From contig JACQZQ010000094.1 of assembly GCA_016213785.1 (NCBI GenBank), positions 1 through 64,000 of the forward strand: a DNA stretch of 64,000 nt, read 5' to 3'. Source of the stretch: Acidobacteriota bacterium (lineage in GTDB: Bacteria; Acidobacteriota; Blastocatellia; Chloracidobacteriales; JADJPF01). This document shows, one piece after another, positions 35,739 to 44,082 of the stretch. Each line of letters begins with the position of its first letter. Within the stretch, counting starts at the first letter, position 1. Position numbers and translations under genes: made by a program. The notes below the pieces were generated by a model. The model did not search any database. It saw only the letters and a program-made list of their open reading frames with translations, and had not been told where the DNA came from.

Positions 35739-37166
35739 ATGGCAGAAGCTAAAATTGGTCTTATTGGCTTAGCAGTAATGGGTGAAAACTTAGCACTTAA
35801 CATTGAACGCAATGGATTTCCTATTGCTGTTTGGAATCGTGATCCTAAGAAAGTAAACACCCTACTAGAAACTAGAGCCAAAGGCAAGAATTTTATTGGG
35901 TGTACATCAGTAGAAGAGTTTGTTAAGTCTATTGAAAGACCCCGTAAGATTGTTATGCTAGTAAAAGCAGGTGAAGCAGTGGATTGGACCGTATCACAGC
36001 TTAAACCCTATTTAGAAAAGGGAGATATCCTCATTGACGGCGGTAACTCCTGGTATCAAGACACAGAAAGACGTACCCGTGACCTAAATGCAGAAGGACT
36101 TCACTTTATTGGTTCTGGTGTCTCTGGTGGTGAAGAGGGAGCACTTTGGGGGCCATCCCTAATGCCAGGTGGTGATAAAGAAGCTTATGCAAGTCTACAA
36201 CCAATCTGGGAAGCTATTGCTGCTAAAGTTGATGATGGTTCATGTGTTACCTACATTGGCCCAGAGGGTTCTGGACATTTTGTAAAAATGGTTCATAACG
36301 GTATTGAATACGGCGATATGCAATTAATTGCTGAAGCTTATGATATGATGCGCCGTTGTTTAGGAATGTCTGCCAGTGAAATTAGTGATGTTTTTACAGA
36401 ATGGAATAAAGGCGTTCTTAGCTCTTTTTTAATTGAAATTACTGGCGAAATCTTTAAGTATGTTGATGAAGAAACAGGTAAGCCGCTAGTAGATTTAATT
36501 ATGGATAAAGCAGGCCAAAAGGGTACAGGTCTTTGGACTTCTAAAGTAGCTCTTGACCTTGGTGTAGCTATTCCTACTATTGAATCCGCTTTAGCTGCTC
36601 GTATGATGTCTGGGCTTAAAACCCAACGTATTGAAGCTGCTGGTGCTCTTTCTGGGCCAAAAGATGCTTCTTATTCTGGAGATAAGGCCGAATTTGTTGC
36701 TGCTATTCACGATGCCCTTTATGCCTCAAAAATTTGTTCTTATGCCCAAGGTATGGCATTAATTAAAACTGCTTCAGATAATAACCATTGGGATCTTAAT
36801 ATGGGTGAAATCAGCCGTATTTGGAAAGGTGGTTGTATTATTCGCGCCCAATTCTTAGATAAGATTAAACAAGCTTATCATCGTCGTGCAGACTTACCAA
36901 ACTTACTCCTAGACCCAGATTTCCGCGATGCAGTTAGCAGTACTCAAGCAGGTTGGCGTAAGGCTGTTACTACGGCAATGAACCTAGGTGTTCCTTGCTT
37001 GGCTATGGCTTCTAGTTTAGCCTATTATGATAGCTATCGCTCTGCAAACCTACCACAAAACTTAACTCAAGCTCAACGTGACTTCTTTGGTGCTCATACT
37101 TATGAACGTGTTGATAAACCTGAAGCTGGCTTTATGCACACCGAGTGGAGGAAAAAAGCTGAATAG
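35739..37166 (+). CDS. gnd: 6-phosphogluconate dehydrogenase (decarboxylating)
   Basis: Makes ribulose 5-phosphate, CO2 and NADPH. The NADP-binding N-terminus GLAVMGENLALNIERNGF, the SGVSGGEEGALWGPSLMPGG loop and the catalytic segment GHFVKMVHNGIEYGDMQ with the conserved Lys are all present. 475 residues match the long (E. coli-like) form. AGGAGG precedes the ATG. It is first of the gnd-zwf-opcA-pgl group and is separated from zwf by a terminator-like hairpin. Confidence 0.97.
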   Translation: MAEAKIGLIGLAVMGENLALNIERNGFPIAVWNRDPKKVNTLLETRAKGKNFIGCTSVEEFVKSIERPRKIVMLVKAGEAVDWTVSQLKPYLEKGDILIDGGNSWYQDTERRTRDLNAEGLHFIGSGVSGGEEGALWGPSLMPGGDKEAYASLQPIWEAIAAKVDDGSCVTYIGPEGSGHFVKMVHNGIEYGDMQLIAEAYDMMRRCLGMSASEISDVFTEWNKGVLSSFLIEITGEIFKYVDEETGKPLVDLIMDKAGQKGTGLWTSKVALDLGVAIPTIESALAARMMSGLKTQRIEAAGALSGPKDASYSGDKAEFVAAIHDALYASKICSYAQGMALIKTASDNNHWDLNMGEISRIWKGGCIIRAQFLDKIKQAYHRRADLPNLLLDPDFRDAVSSTQAGWRKAVTTAMNLGVPCLAMASSLAYYDSYRSANLPQNLTQAQRDFFGAHTYERVDKPEAGFMHTEWRKKAE

Positions 37167-37301
37167 TTAAAAAATTTGGCTTTATAAATTTGCTTATTAT
37201 TACCGCTAATTTCTCATCAGAAGTGATTTAAGAAAATAGACCTAAGCATGTCTTAAAAAGGCTTATTTCCTTTAAAATTTTAATATAAGGAGAGCGCTTT
37301 T

Positions 37302-37325
37302 TCCCAAAAGCTTTTTGGGATTTTT
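37302..37325 (+). terminator. Terminator-like hairpin just before zwf
   Basis: TCCCAAAA, a GCT loop and TTTTGGGA form an 8-base stem (37302-37320, with one bulged T), followed by TTTTT (37321-37325). The zwf ATG is 14 bases later. A TAATAT and an AAGGAG lie just upstream. It may end gnd transcripts or act as an attenuator in the zwf leader. Confidence 0.55.
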
Positions 37326-37339
37326 GTGCCAAATTTCTT

Positions 37340-38917
37340 ATGACATCTGAAATGGAAAATCCTTTACGAGAAGAAATGCGCATGGAACGCAAAGCTCCTC
37401 CCTGTGCTATAGTAATCTTTGGCGCTTCTGGAGACTTAAATAAACGCAAATTAACCCCAGCCCTCTATAGTCTATATCAACAACATTTACTTTCTAACGG
37501 GTTTGCTATGGTAGGCTTTACCCGAACTAAAATGGATCATCAAACTTTTCGCACACTTATGACTGAGACTACTAAAGAGTTTGCCGAAGGCGGTATAGGT
37601 GATACTGCTGTTTGGGAAAGTTTTTCCCAAAAACTTTTTTATGTCTCAGGCGACCCAAATGATCCTAAAGCTTATCAAGAACTAAAAGAATTACTTAATA
37701 ATTTAGACCGCGAGCAAGGCACAGCTTGCAATAGAGTATTTTATCTTTCTACTCCTCCAGAACTTTATACACCCATTGTAAAACAATTAGGTGCGGCAGG
37801 AATGAACCGCGCAAGTACTCCTGATAGTTGGGTACGTATTATTATTGAAAAACCTTTTGGCTATGACCTACCTTCAGCACTTAAACTAAATGGTGATGTT
37901 GGTCAAATATTTGAAGAAGACCAAGTTTATCGTATTGATCATTATTTAGGTAAAGAAACTGTACAAAATATTTTAGTTTTCCGTTTTGCTAATGGTATTT
38001 TTGAACCTATTTGGAACCGAAATTTTATTGACCATGTACAAATTACCGCCGCTGAATCAGTAGGTGCAGGTGATCGTGTAGGTTATTATGAAGCCTCAGG
38101 TGCTTTAAGAGATATGATTCAAAATCACTTAATGCAGGTTTTTTCTTTAGTAGCAATGGAGCCGCCTGTTTCACTAGATGCTAATGCTATTCGTGATGAA
38201 AAACAAAAAGTGATGATGGCTGTTTATCCTTTTACTCACCAGGAAGTCCCACGTTTTGCTGTTCGTGGACAATATGGAGCAGGAGCTTCTAATGGTAAAC
38301 CTGTTTTAGGATTTAGAGAAGAAATCAAAGCTTTTAATGCTAAAAGTAAAGGTGGCCGTCATTATAATGAAGAATCTGATGCTCCAACTTATGCAATGGT
38401 GCGATTAATGGTTAATAACTGGCGTTGGGCTGGAGTGCCTTTTTTTATTCGTTCTGGTAAACGTATGCCTAAGCGTGTTTCAGAAGTAGCAATCCAATTT
38501 AAGCGTGTTCCACATCTTTTATTTAAGCAAACTAAGGCTGATCGTATTGAACCAAACTCGCTAGTTATTCGCATCCAACCAGATGAAGGTATTACTCTAA
38601 AATTTGGCGCTAAAATGCCTGGTCAAGCCGTCCATATTCGTGAAGTAAACATGGATTTCCAATACGGTCAACAATTTGGCCGACATTCTCCTGAAGCATA
38701 TGAACGTCTTTTATTAGATTGTATGTTAGGTGATCCTACACTTTTTGCTCGTCGTGATATGGTAGAAAAGGGCTGGGAATTGCTTGGCCCAGTACTTGAT
38801 ATTTGGAGTGAACAAAAAGCTAATTTCCCAAATTATGAGGCTGGTAGCTGGGGGCCAATTGAAGCAGATGAATTTATTGCTCATGGTGCTCCTCATCGCC
38901 GTTGGCGTAAACCATAG
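37340..38917 (+). CDS. zwf: Glucose-6-phosphate 1-dehydrogenase
   Basis: First enzyme of the oxidative pentose phosphate pathway, making 6-phosphogluconolactone and NADPH. The nucleotide-binding motif GASGDLNKRKLTPALY and the active-site RIDHYLGKETVQN are intact, as is the C-terminal part. 525 residues, normal to slightly long. No Shine-Dalgarno is seen at the first ATG; internal Met at codons 5, 13 and 15 are alternatives. It is followed by opcA and pgl with strong ribosome binding sites. Confidence 0.96.
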   Translation: MTSEMENPLREEMRMERKAPPCAIVIFGASGDLNKRKLTPALYSLYQQHLLSNGFAMVGFTRTKMDHQTFRTLMTETTKEFAEGGIGDTAVWESFSQKLFYVSGDPNDPKAYQELKELLNNLDREQGTACNRVFYLSTPPELYTPIVKQLGAAGMNRASTPDSWVRIIIEKPFGYDLPSALKLNGDVGQIFEEDQVYRIDHYLGKETVQNILVFRFANGIFEPIWNRNFIDHVQITAAESVGAGDRVGYYEASGALRDMIQNHLMQVFSLVAMEPPVSLDANAIRDEKQKVMMAVYPFTHQEVPRFAVRGQYGAGASNGKPVLGFREEIKAFNAKSKGGRHYNEESDAPTYAMVRLMVNNWRWAGVPFFIRSGKRMPKRVSEVAIQFKRVPHLLFKQTKADRIEPNSLVIRIQPDEGITLKFGAKMPGQAVHIREVNMDFQYGQQFGRHSPEAYERLLLDCMLGDPTLFARRDMVEKGWELLGPVLDIWSEQKANFPNYEAGSWGPIEADEFIAHGAPHRRWRKP

Positions 38918-38991
38918 CTAATAGTCCCTTAAGTTCTTCTAGTTACCTAAATGGCTAAAAACTTAAAGGTTGATATTGTTAAGGAGTTTTT

Positions 38992-40152
38992 ATGATAACA
39001 AGCGATGCAGCAAATACAGAAATAATTGACCAAATAATGAAGCCTTTTGATTTACGTACTATCGAAAAAGACCTTAGAGAGCTTTGGAAACAAAAAGAGG
39101 ATGCTGCGGAAGAAAACAAAGTAACTAGTACTCGCGCTTGTGTAAGTAATCTTCTTATTTATGAAGACCAAGAAGATGAAATAAACACTTTAACTGAAAC
39201 TATTATTGATGTTACTAAACATCATCCATGCCGTGTAATAGTAATGTCTTCTAAGGCTAATTCTTTAGAGGACAAGCTAGAAGCAGGAGTTTCTGCTATA
39301 TGTAGTTTTACTATAAGCCAAGGTAAACAAATTTGTTCAGAACAAATTATGGTTAAAGCGGAAGGAAGTGCTGTTAAAAGGCTTTCTGCTAGTGTAATGC
39401 CGCTACTGGTTTCAGATTTACCAGTAAATCTTTGGTGGCGAGGAGTTCCAGTTGATACACAACCCTTTAGTGGCTTATTAGGTTGTGCTAATAGAGTAAT
39501 TCTAGATTCTAGTTATTCCACTCGCCCTACTGCATTTCTTTCTGTCCTTGCTACTTTAGCTAGACAACGCTTTAAGGAAGTTGCTTTTAGTGATATTAAT
39601 TGGTCACGTTTAACTCAGTTACGCTCACATATAGCAGGACTATTTGATGTCCCAGATCTACTTGCCTATCTTAAAGACTTAAGCAAAGTAACTATAGAAT
39701 TTCCTTCTTCTACAACTGATCAAGACCTGCCAGCACCTCAAGCAATGCTTTTAGTCGGTTGGTTTATGAGCCGTCTTAATTGGGGGCTTACTGAAGATAT
39801 TTTAAGGTCTAGAACTGGGGCAACAATCTTAAAATTTTTACGCGGAGAACATGAAATTACTGTAGAAATGACTCCATCAACTAAACTTGAAAATCAAGAC
39901 CTAAAGCTTACTCTTACTATGGCTGATAATACAGGCTGGCAAGAAGCACGTATAGTTATAATGCGTAATTATGCTTATAACGCTATTGAGACTAAGCTTG
40001 AGACTCCAACTATTTGTTGGCTTAAAGACGTTGCTCGTTATGAAATGCCTACAGAATCAGAACTAATTTTAAGCGAGCTAGAAATTTTAGGACATGATGT
40101 TATTTATGAGAATGCTTTAGAATGCACTGCACAAATTATAGAGAAAATGTAA
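38992..40152 (+). CDS. opcA: Glucose-6-phosphate dehydrogenase assembly protein OpcA
   Basis: OpcA activates or assembles Zwf in Cyanobacteria and Actinobacteria. Family features seen: ACVSNLLIYEDQ, HPCRVIVM, PLLVSDLPVNLWWRG and SRLNWGLTE. 386 residues, cytoplasmic. AAGGAG lies five bases upstream of the ATG. Its place directly between zwf and pgl supports the call. Redox control of Zwf, as in Cyanobacteria, is possible but not shown. Confidence 0.92.
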   Translation: MITSDAANTEIIDQIMKPFDLRTIEKDLRELWKQKEDAAEENKVTSTRACVSNLLIYEDQEDEINTLTETIIDVTKHHPCRVIVMSSKANSLEDKLEAGVSAICSFTISQGKQICSEQIMVKAEGSAVKRLSASVMPLLVSDLPVNLWWRGVPVDTQPFSGLLGCANRVILDSSYSTRPTAFLSVLATLARQRFKEVAFSDINWSRLTQLRSHIAGLFDVPDLLAYLKDLSKVTIEFPSSTTDQDLPAPQAMLLVGWFMSRLNWGLTEDILRSRTGATILKFLRGEHEITVEMTPSTKLENQDLKLTLTMADNTGWQEARIVIMRNYAYNAIETKLETPTICWLKDVARYEMPTESELILSELEILGHDVIYENALECTAQIIEKM

Positions 40153-40189
40153 GTTAATCCATCTAAATTTAGGTTAGGAGGAAGCATTT

Positions 40190-40933
40190 ATGACAAGAGA
40201 AGTTATTGTTTGCCATAGCCAAGAGGAAATTTTTACCAAATCAGCAGATATGTTTGTTGCCTTAGCTACTCAATCCATTGCTGCAAGAGGGCAATTTACT
40301 ATAGCACTTTCTGGCGGCTCTACTCCTAAGGGAATGTACTTGCTGCTAGCTAGTGATGCTTATAGAGACAGAGTTGATTGGAATAAAGTACAACTTTTTT
40401 GGGGTGATGAACGCTCTGTTTCACCAGATAATGATCAAAGCAATTACCGAATGGCTAATCAAGCAATGATTAGTAAAGTTCCTATTCCAGCAGAAAATGT
40501 TCATAGAATGAAAGCTGAATCAGAAGATATAGAATTAGCAGCAAAAGATTATGAAAATATACTAAAACAAGTTTTAGGTTTTGCTGATGGTGAACAGCCT
40601 AAATTTGACCTAATACTTTTAGGAATGGGTGATGATGGGCATACAGCATCGCTTTTTCCAGGCACAAAAGCTTTAGCAGAAAAAGAGCGAATAGTAGTAG
40701 TAAATTGGGTAGAAAAATTTAATACCAACCGAATGACTTTTACTGCACCAGCCATTAACAATGCTCGCAACATTGTTTTTATGGCCGCAGGAGCAAATAA
40801 ACTCCAGCCATTAAAAGAAGTGTTGGTTGGAGAAAAAAATCCTGAACTTTACCCCTCACAACTTGTTCAACCTACTGATGGTAAGCTAATTTGGTTAGTT
40901 GATGAAGCTGCAACTGGCGGGGAAAAATATTAA
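40190..40933 (+). CDS. pgl: 6-phosphogluconolactonase
   Basis: Hydrolyses 6-phosphogluconolactone to 6-phosphogluconate. The DevB/SOL-type motifs are present: LSGGSTPKGMY (about residue 43), LFWGDERSVSPD, SNYRMA and LLGMGDDGHTASLFPG. 247 residues is the usual size. AGGAGG precedes the ATG. It is the fourth gene of the pentose phosphate group. Confidence 0.96.
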   Translation: MTREVIVCHSQEEIFTKSADMFVALATQSIAARGQFTIALSGGSTPKGMYLLLASDAYRDRVDWNKVQLFWGDERSVSPDNDQSNYRMANQAMISKVPIPAENVHRMKAESEDIELAAKDYENILKQVLGFADGEQPKFDLILLGMGDDGHTASLFPGTKALAEKERIVVVNWVEKFNTNRMTFTAPAINNARNIVFMAAGANKLQPLKEVLVGEKNPELYPSQLVQPTDGKLIWLVDEAATGGEKY

Positions 40934-40952
40934 CCACCTTAAGAAGTTTATA

Positions 40953-41423
40953 ATGATAGAGTTAGTTCCTATTGGATATATAAAAAACTCCCGCCAAATA
41001 GTAGAAGATGACTATTGGGGCGGGATTATTTCTGAGCTTATAATTGACGAATCAATTGTGGGCAAAGATGGACTTGATGGAATAGAGGGCTTTTCTCATT
41101 TAGAAGTGGTTTTTTATTTTCATCTTATAAATAAAGAAAAAATTGTAGTAGGAGCACGACACCCAAGAAATAATCCCAATTGGCCGAAAGTAGGAATACT
41201 TGCTCAACGAGGTAAAAACCGACCTAATCAACTGGGTTTATCTATTGTTGAACTTATTGAGCGAAAAAACAACAGTCTTTTTGTCTTAGGGCTTGATGCA
41301 GTAGATAATACACCAGTACTAGATATTAAGCCTGTTATAAAAGAGTTCCTGCCCAATAAAAATATTACTCAACCAAAATGGTCAACTGAACTAATGGAAA
41401 ATTATTGGAAAGATGCCATGTAA
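40953..41423 (+). CDS. TrmO/TsaA-family tRNA methyltransferase
   Basis: TrmO-type enzymes methylate N6-threonylcarbamoyladenosine-37 in tRNA using SAM. Seen here: VPIGYIKNSRQ, HLEVVFYFH, ARHPRNNPNWPKVGILAQRGKNRPNQLGLS and LDAVDNTPVLDIKPV, all TsaA-like. 156 residues from the ATG 40953, the family core without a C-terminal extension. The frame is open from 40899 within pgl, but this ATG begins the family alignment. It follows pgl by 19 bases and is probably co-transcribed. Confidence 0.87.
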   Translation: MIELVPIGYIKNSRQIVEDDYWGGIISELIIDESIVGKDGLDGIEGFSHLEVVFYFHLINKEKIVVGARHPRNNPNWPKVGILAQRGKNRPNQLGLSIVELIERKNNSLFVLGLDAVDNTPVLDIKPVIKEFLPNKNITQPKWSTELMENYWKDAM

Positions 41424-41506
41424 ATTCCTATTTTCTTTAATAGCTTGCCAAAATAAACCCTACTCGTTAAGCTTTGTGACTAAACTATTTAAGGCAGTTA
41501 AATCTA

Positions 41507-42313
41507 ATGCAGTCTAATAATCAAGACCTTTCCTTAATAGATCTTGCTCCATACATTCGCGCTATTTGGAAATATAAATGGTTAATTATCATCTTACCAT
41601 TAATTTCAGTAACAATCACTTTAGTACTAAGTCTTAGAGAAAAACCTAGCTATATAGCAACAGCACATATCAAAATAGGTAAAGTTTGGGATTTACCTGT
41701 AGGTGATCCAAACATAATTGCAGAGCTAGTAACAAAATCCCCGTTTTTGCTTAGGGTAAATGAGAAGTTAAGTAAAAAAAGAAATATAGATGTTTTATCT
41801 CGTGCTATTACAGCCGAAAAACTAGAGGCTGGTAAAGGTCGAGCAAGATATGTTTATTTAGTTCGTTTAACAGGGCGTGGAGCTAGTCCAGAACTAGCTG
41901 AAGAATTAACAAAAGCAACTGCTGAACAAGTAATTTTTGAAAGCAACCAAATTTTTGATAAAGCCTACACAGCTTATGAAAATAGAGAAAAAGAGTTAAA
42001 AAAGAAAATAGAAGAATTAAAGACTAGCGCAACTAGCACAAATCTTTCACCAACAGAACTTTATGAAAAACGCTTAGAGACAGAACTTTTAGAAACAGAG
42101 CTTTCAGAAACACAAATAAATAACCAATCCCCATTAAAAACTTTTAAGACTGCATTTGCTCAAGAAATAGAACCAGCTAAACAAGTGCCAAGTCCTAATG
42201 TTTATAAGTTTTTAGCTATGGCTGCTAGTACTGCTTTAGCTCTAGGTGTGCTTATTGCTTTAGCTTTAGAATTTGGATGGCCGTTCTTAAAAGAGGCTGT
42301 TAGGAGAAATTAA
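41507..42313 (+). CDS. Wzz-type polysaccharide chain-length regulator
   Basis: Two membrane helices near the ends (WLIIILPLISVTITLVLSL at about 26-44, and ALALGVLIALALEFGWPF near the C-terminus) flank a periplasmic coiled-coil region (about 120-210). The start IDLAPYIRAIWKYKWLII is typical Wzz. There is no C-terminal tyrosine kinase domain, so it is of the Wzz rather than BY-kinase fusion type. It controls O-antigen or exopolysaccharide length. The next gene, wecB, starts five bases later. Confidence 0.82.
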   Translation: MQSNNQDLSLIDLAPYIRAIWKYKWLIIILPLISVTITLVLSLREKPSYIATAHIKIGKVWDLPVGDPNIIAELVTKSPFLLRVNEKLSKKRNIDVLSRAITAEKLEAGKGRARYVYLVRLTGRGASPELAEELTKATAEQVIFESNQIFDKAYTAYENREKELKKKIEELKTSATSTNLSPTELYEKRLETELLETELSETQINNQSPLKTFKTAFAQEIEPAKQVPSPNVYKFLAMAASTALALGVLIALALEFGWPFLKEAVRRN

Positions 42314-42318
42314 AATCT

Positions 42319-43428
42319 ATGGCTGAAAATAAATTAAAAATTATGTGTATTGTTGGAGCACGACCTAATTTTATGAAAATAGCTCCTATAATGAGCGAAA
42401 TTAAGAAACGCTCAGACAAACTTAATGCAATACTTGTGCATACAGGCCAGCATTACGATGAATTAATGTCAGATGCTTTTTTTGCAGATTTGGAAATTCC
42501 TAAACCAGATATTAACTTAGCTGTTGGCTCAGGTTCTCATGCAGAACAAACCGCTAAAATAATGTTAGCTTTTGAAAGTGTTGTACTAGAACAGCGTCCA
42601 GATTGGGTAATAGTAGTTGGGGATGTAAACTCTACAATGGCTTGTACTTTAGTTTGTAGCAAACTAGCAATTAAAGTCGCTCATGTAGAAGCAGGACTAC
42701 GTAGTTTTGACCATAGTATGCCAGAAGAAATTAACCGCCTAGTTACAGATGTTTTAGTTGATTTACTCTTAACCCCTAGCCGTGATGGTGATACAAACCT
42801 TTTAAGGGAAGGGGTTTCACCAGAAAAAATTAAATTTGTCGGTAATGTAATGATAGATACTTTATATAAGTATTTGCCTAAAGCTAGAACTTCAAAAATA
42901 TTAAATACACTAAATATTATCCCTTTTAATTATGGTGTTGTTACTCTGCATAGACCTTCTAATGTGGATGATAAAAAAGTCTTTCAAGGTATTTTAGAAG
43001 CCCTAGGAACAATATCAGGGAAATTACCTTTAATTTTTCCTATACATCCACGTACCAGAGAAAGAATTAAGCAATTTAAGCTAGATAGAAAAATGGCTAA
43101 CTATAACATTAAATTAATAGAGCCTTTAGGTTACTTAGACTTTTTACAGCTTTATAGCAATAGTCGAATGGTTTTGACCGATTCTGGCGGAGTTCAAGAG
43201 GAAACTACAGTCTTAGGCATTCCATGTTTAACTTTAAGAGAAAATACTGAGCGCCCAATTACAATTAAACAAGGGACAAATAGATTGTTAGGCACAAAAC
43301 GCAAAAAAATAGAACAAGAAGCTTTTTCCATATTAAATCAACCCATTGGAGAGGCTAAAAAGCTAGAGTTCTGGGATGGACGAGCAGCAGAAAGAATTAT
43401 TGATGCAATAATTTCTACTAAAAACTAA
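42319..43428 (+). CDS. wecB: UDP-N-acetylglucosamine 2-epimerase (non-hydrolysing)
   Basis: Converts UDP-GlcNAc to UDP-ManNAc for surface polysaccharide. Family motifs: GARPNFMKIAPI, VHTGQHYDELMSDAFF, VVGDVNSTMACTL, VEAGLRSFD, MPEEINRLVTD, TLHRPSNVDD, and LTDSGGVQEETT...PCLTLRENTERP. 369 residues, full length. It is coupled to the wzz-like gene. Other polysaccharide genes are outside the window. Confidence 0.95.
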   Translation: MAENKLKIMCIVGARPNFMKIAPIMSEIKKRSDKLNAILVHTGQHYDELMSDAFFADLEIPKPDINLAVGSGSHAEQTAKIMLAFESVVLEQRPDWVIVVGDVNSTMACTLVCSKLAIKVAHVEAGLRSFDHSMPEEINRLVTDVLVDLLLTPSRDGDTNLLREGVSPEKIKFVGNVMIDTLYKYLPKARTSKILNTLNIIPFNYGVVTLHRPSNVDDKKVFQGILEALGTISGKLPLIFPIHPRTRERIKQFKLDRKMANYNIKLIEPLGYLDFLQLYSNSRMVLTDSGGVQEETTVLGIPCLTLRENTERPITIKQGTNRLLGTKRKKIEQEAFSILNQPIGEAKKLEFWDGRAAERIIDAIISTKN

Positions 43429-43569
43429 GAAAATACTACTCAGTAATATTCTTAGTTGGTATATTTAGATTTTCTATTATTTCGAGGGCTGTTTCTTTAG
43501 AAAGCATATAATAACTAGGTAGCATAGTTTCATAAATTCTTTTCACAAACCTTACTGAAAGTTTTATAA

Positions 43570-43995
43570 TTATTTGCTAAATATAGGCTTATTACTTTTT
43601 TTAGTATAAATTCCTTCTGCTGTAACATAAGCACCAAAACCACAATCATCTACATTTTCTTCAGCTATTTGGACTTTGTTATTGCTAAATTTGAGAGTGA
43701 TTTTACAGCTACCTTCTTTATAAACAGCAACATTATCTTTAAGCTCAATTTCTGCTTCAATTTCACCATTATGAGGCGAATCTGAGCCTGTTATTAGAAT
43801 TGCTGTTAAATGGAATTTAATTTTATTGCTATTTAGATGTTTGATATCTAATTGGTTTGCCACATTTGATTTTTTAAAAATATAATGTCCTGTGATGTTA
43901 CTAGTAGGTTTATCTTTATTATTTTGAGCAGTTATAGTAATTGTAAAAAGAGAGATTACTAAAAATAATTTAAATAATAGCGCTAGTTTTTTCAT
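43570..43995 (-). CDS. Secreted hypothetical protein
   Basis: 141 residues with a signal peptide (LALLFKLFLVISLFTITITAQ). The mature part is beta-rich (TGHYIFKKSNVANQLDIKH, GEIEAEIELKDNVAVYKEGSCKITL) with one Cys pair. It resembles small lipocalin-like or META-like proteins in pattern, without firm assignment. No Shine-Dalgarno is clear. It is separated from nrdJ upstream by a terminator. Confidence 0.65.
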   Translation of the reverse strand: MKKLALLFKLFLVISLFTITITAQNNKDKPTSNITGHYIFKKSNVANQLDIKHLNSNKIKFHLTAILITGSDSPHNGEIEAEIELKDNVAVYKEGSCKITLKFSNNKVQIAEENVDDCGFGAYVTAEGIYTKKSNKPIFSK

Positions 43996-44024
43996 AATTT
44001 AAAAAGTTTTTGTTTATAAAAAAT

Positions 44025-44053
44025 ACTGGGATGTATTTATCATACATCCCAGT
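44025..44053 (-). terminator. Intrinsic terminator of the ribonucleotide reductase gene
   Basis: ACTGGGATGTAT and ATACATCCCAGT form a 12-base stem with loop TTATC. On the minus strand it is followed by ATTTTTTAT. It lies 30 bases after the nrdJ stop. Confidence 0.85.
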
Positions 44054-44082
44054 TTATTAAGGGGACAATTATTAAGAATACT

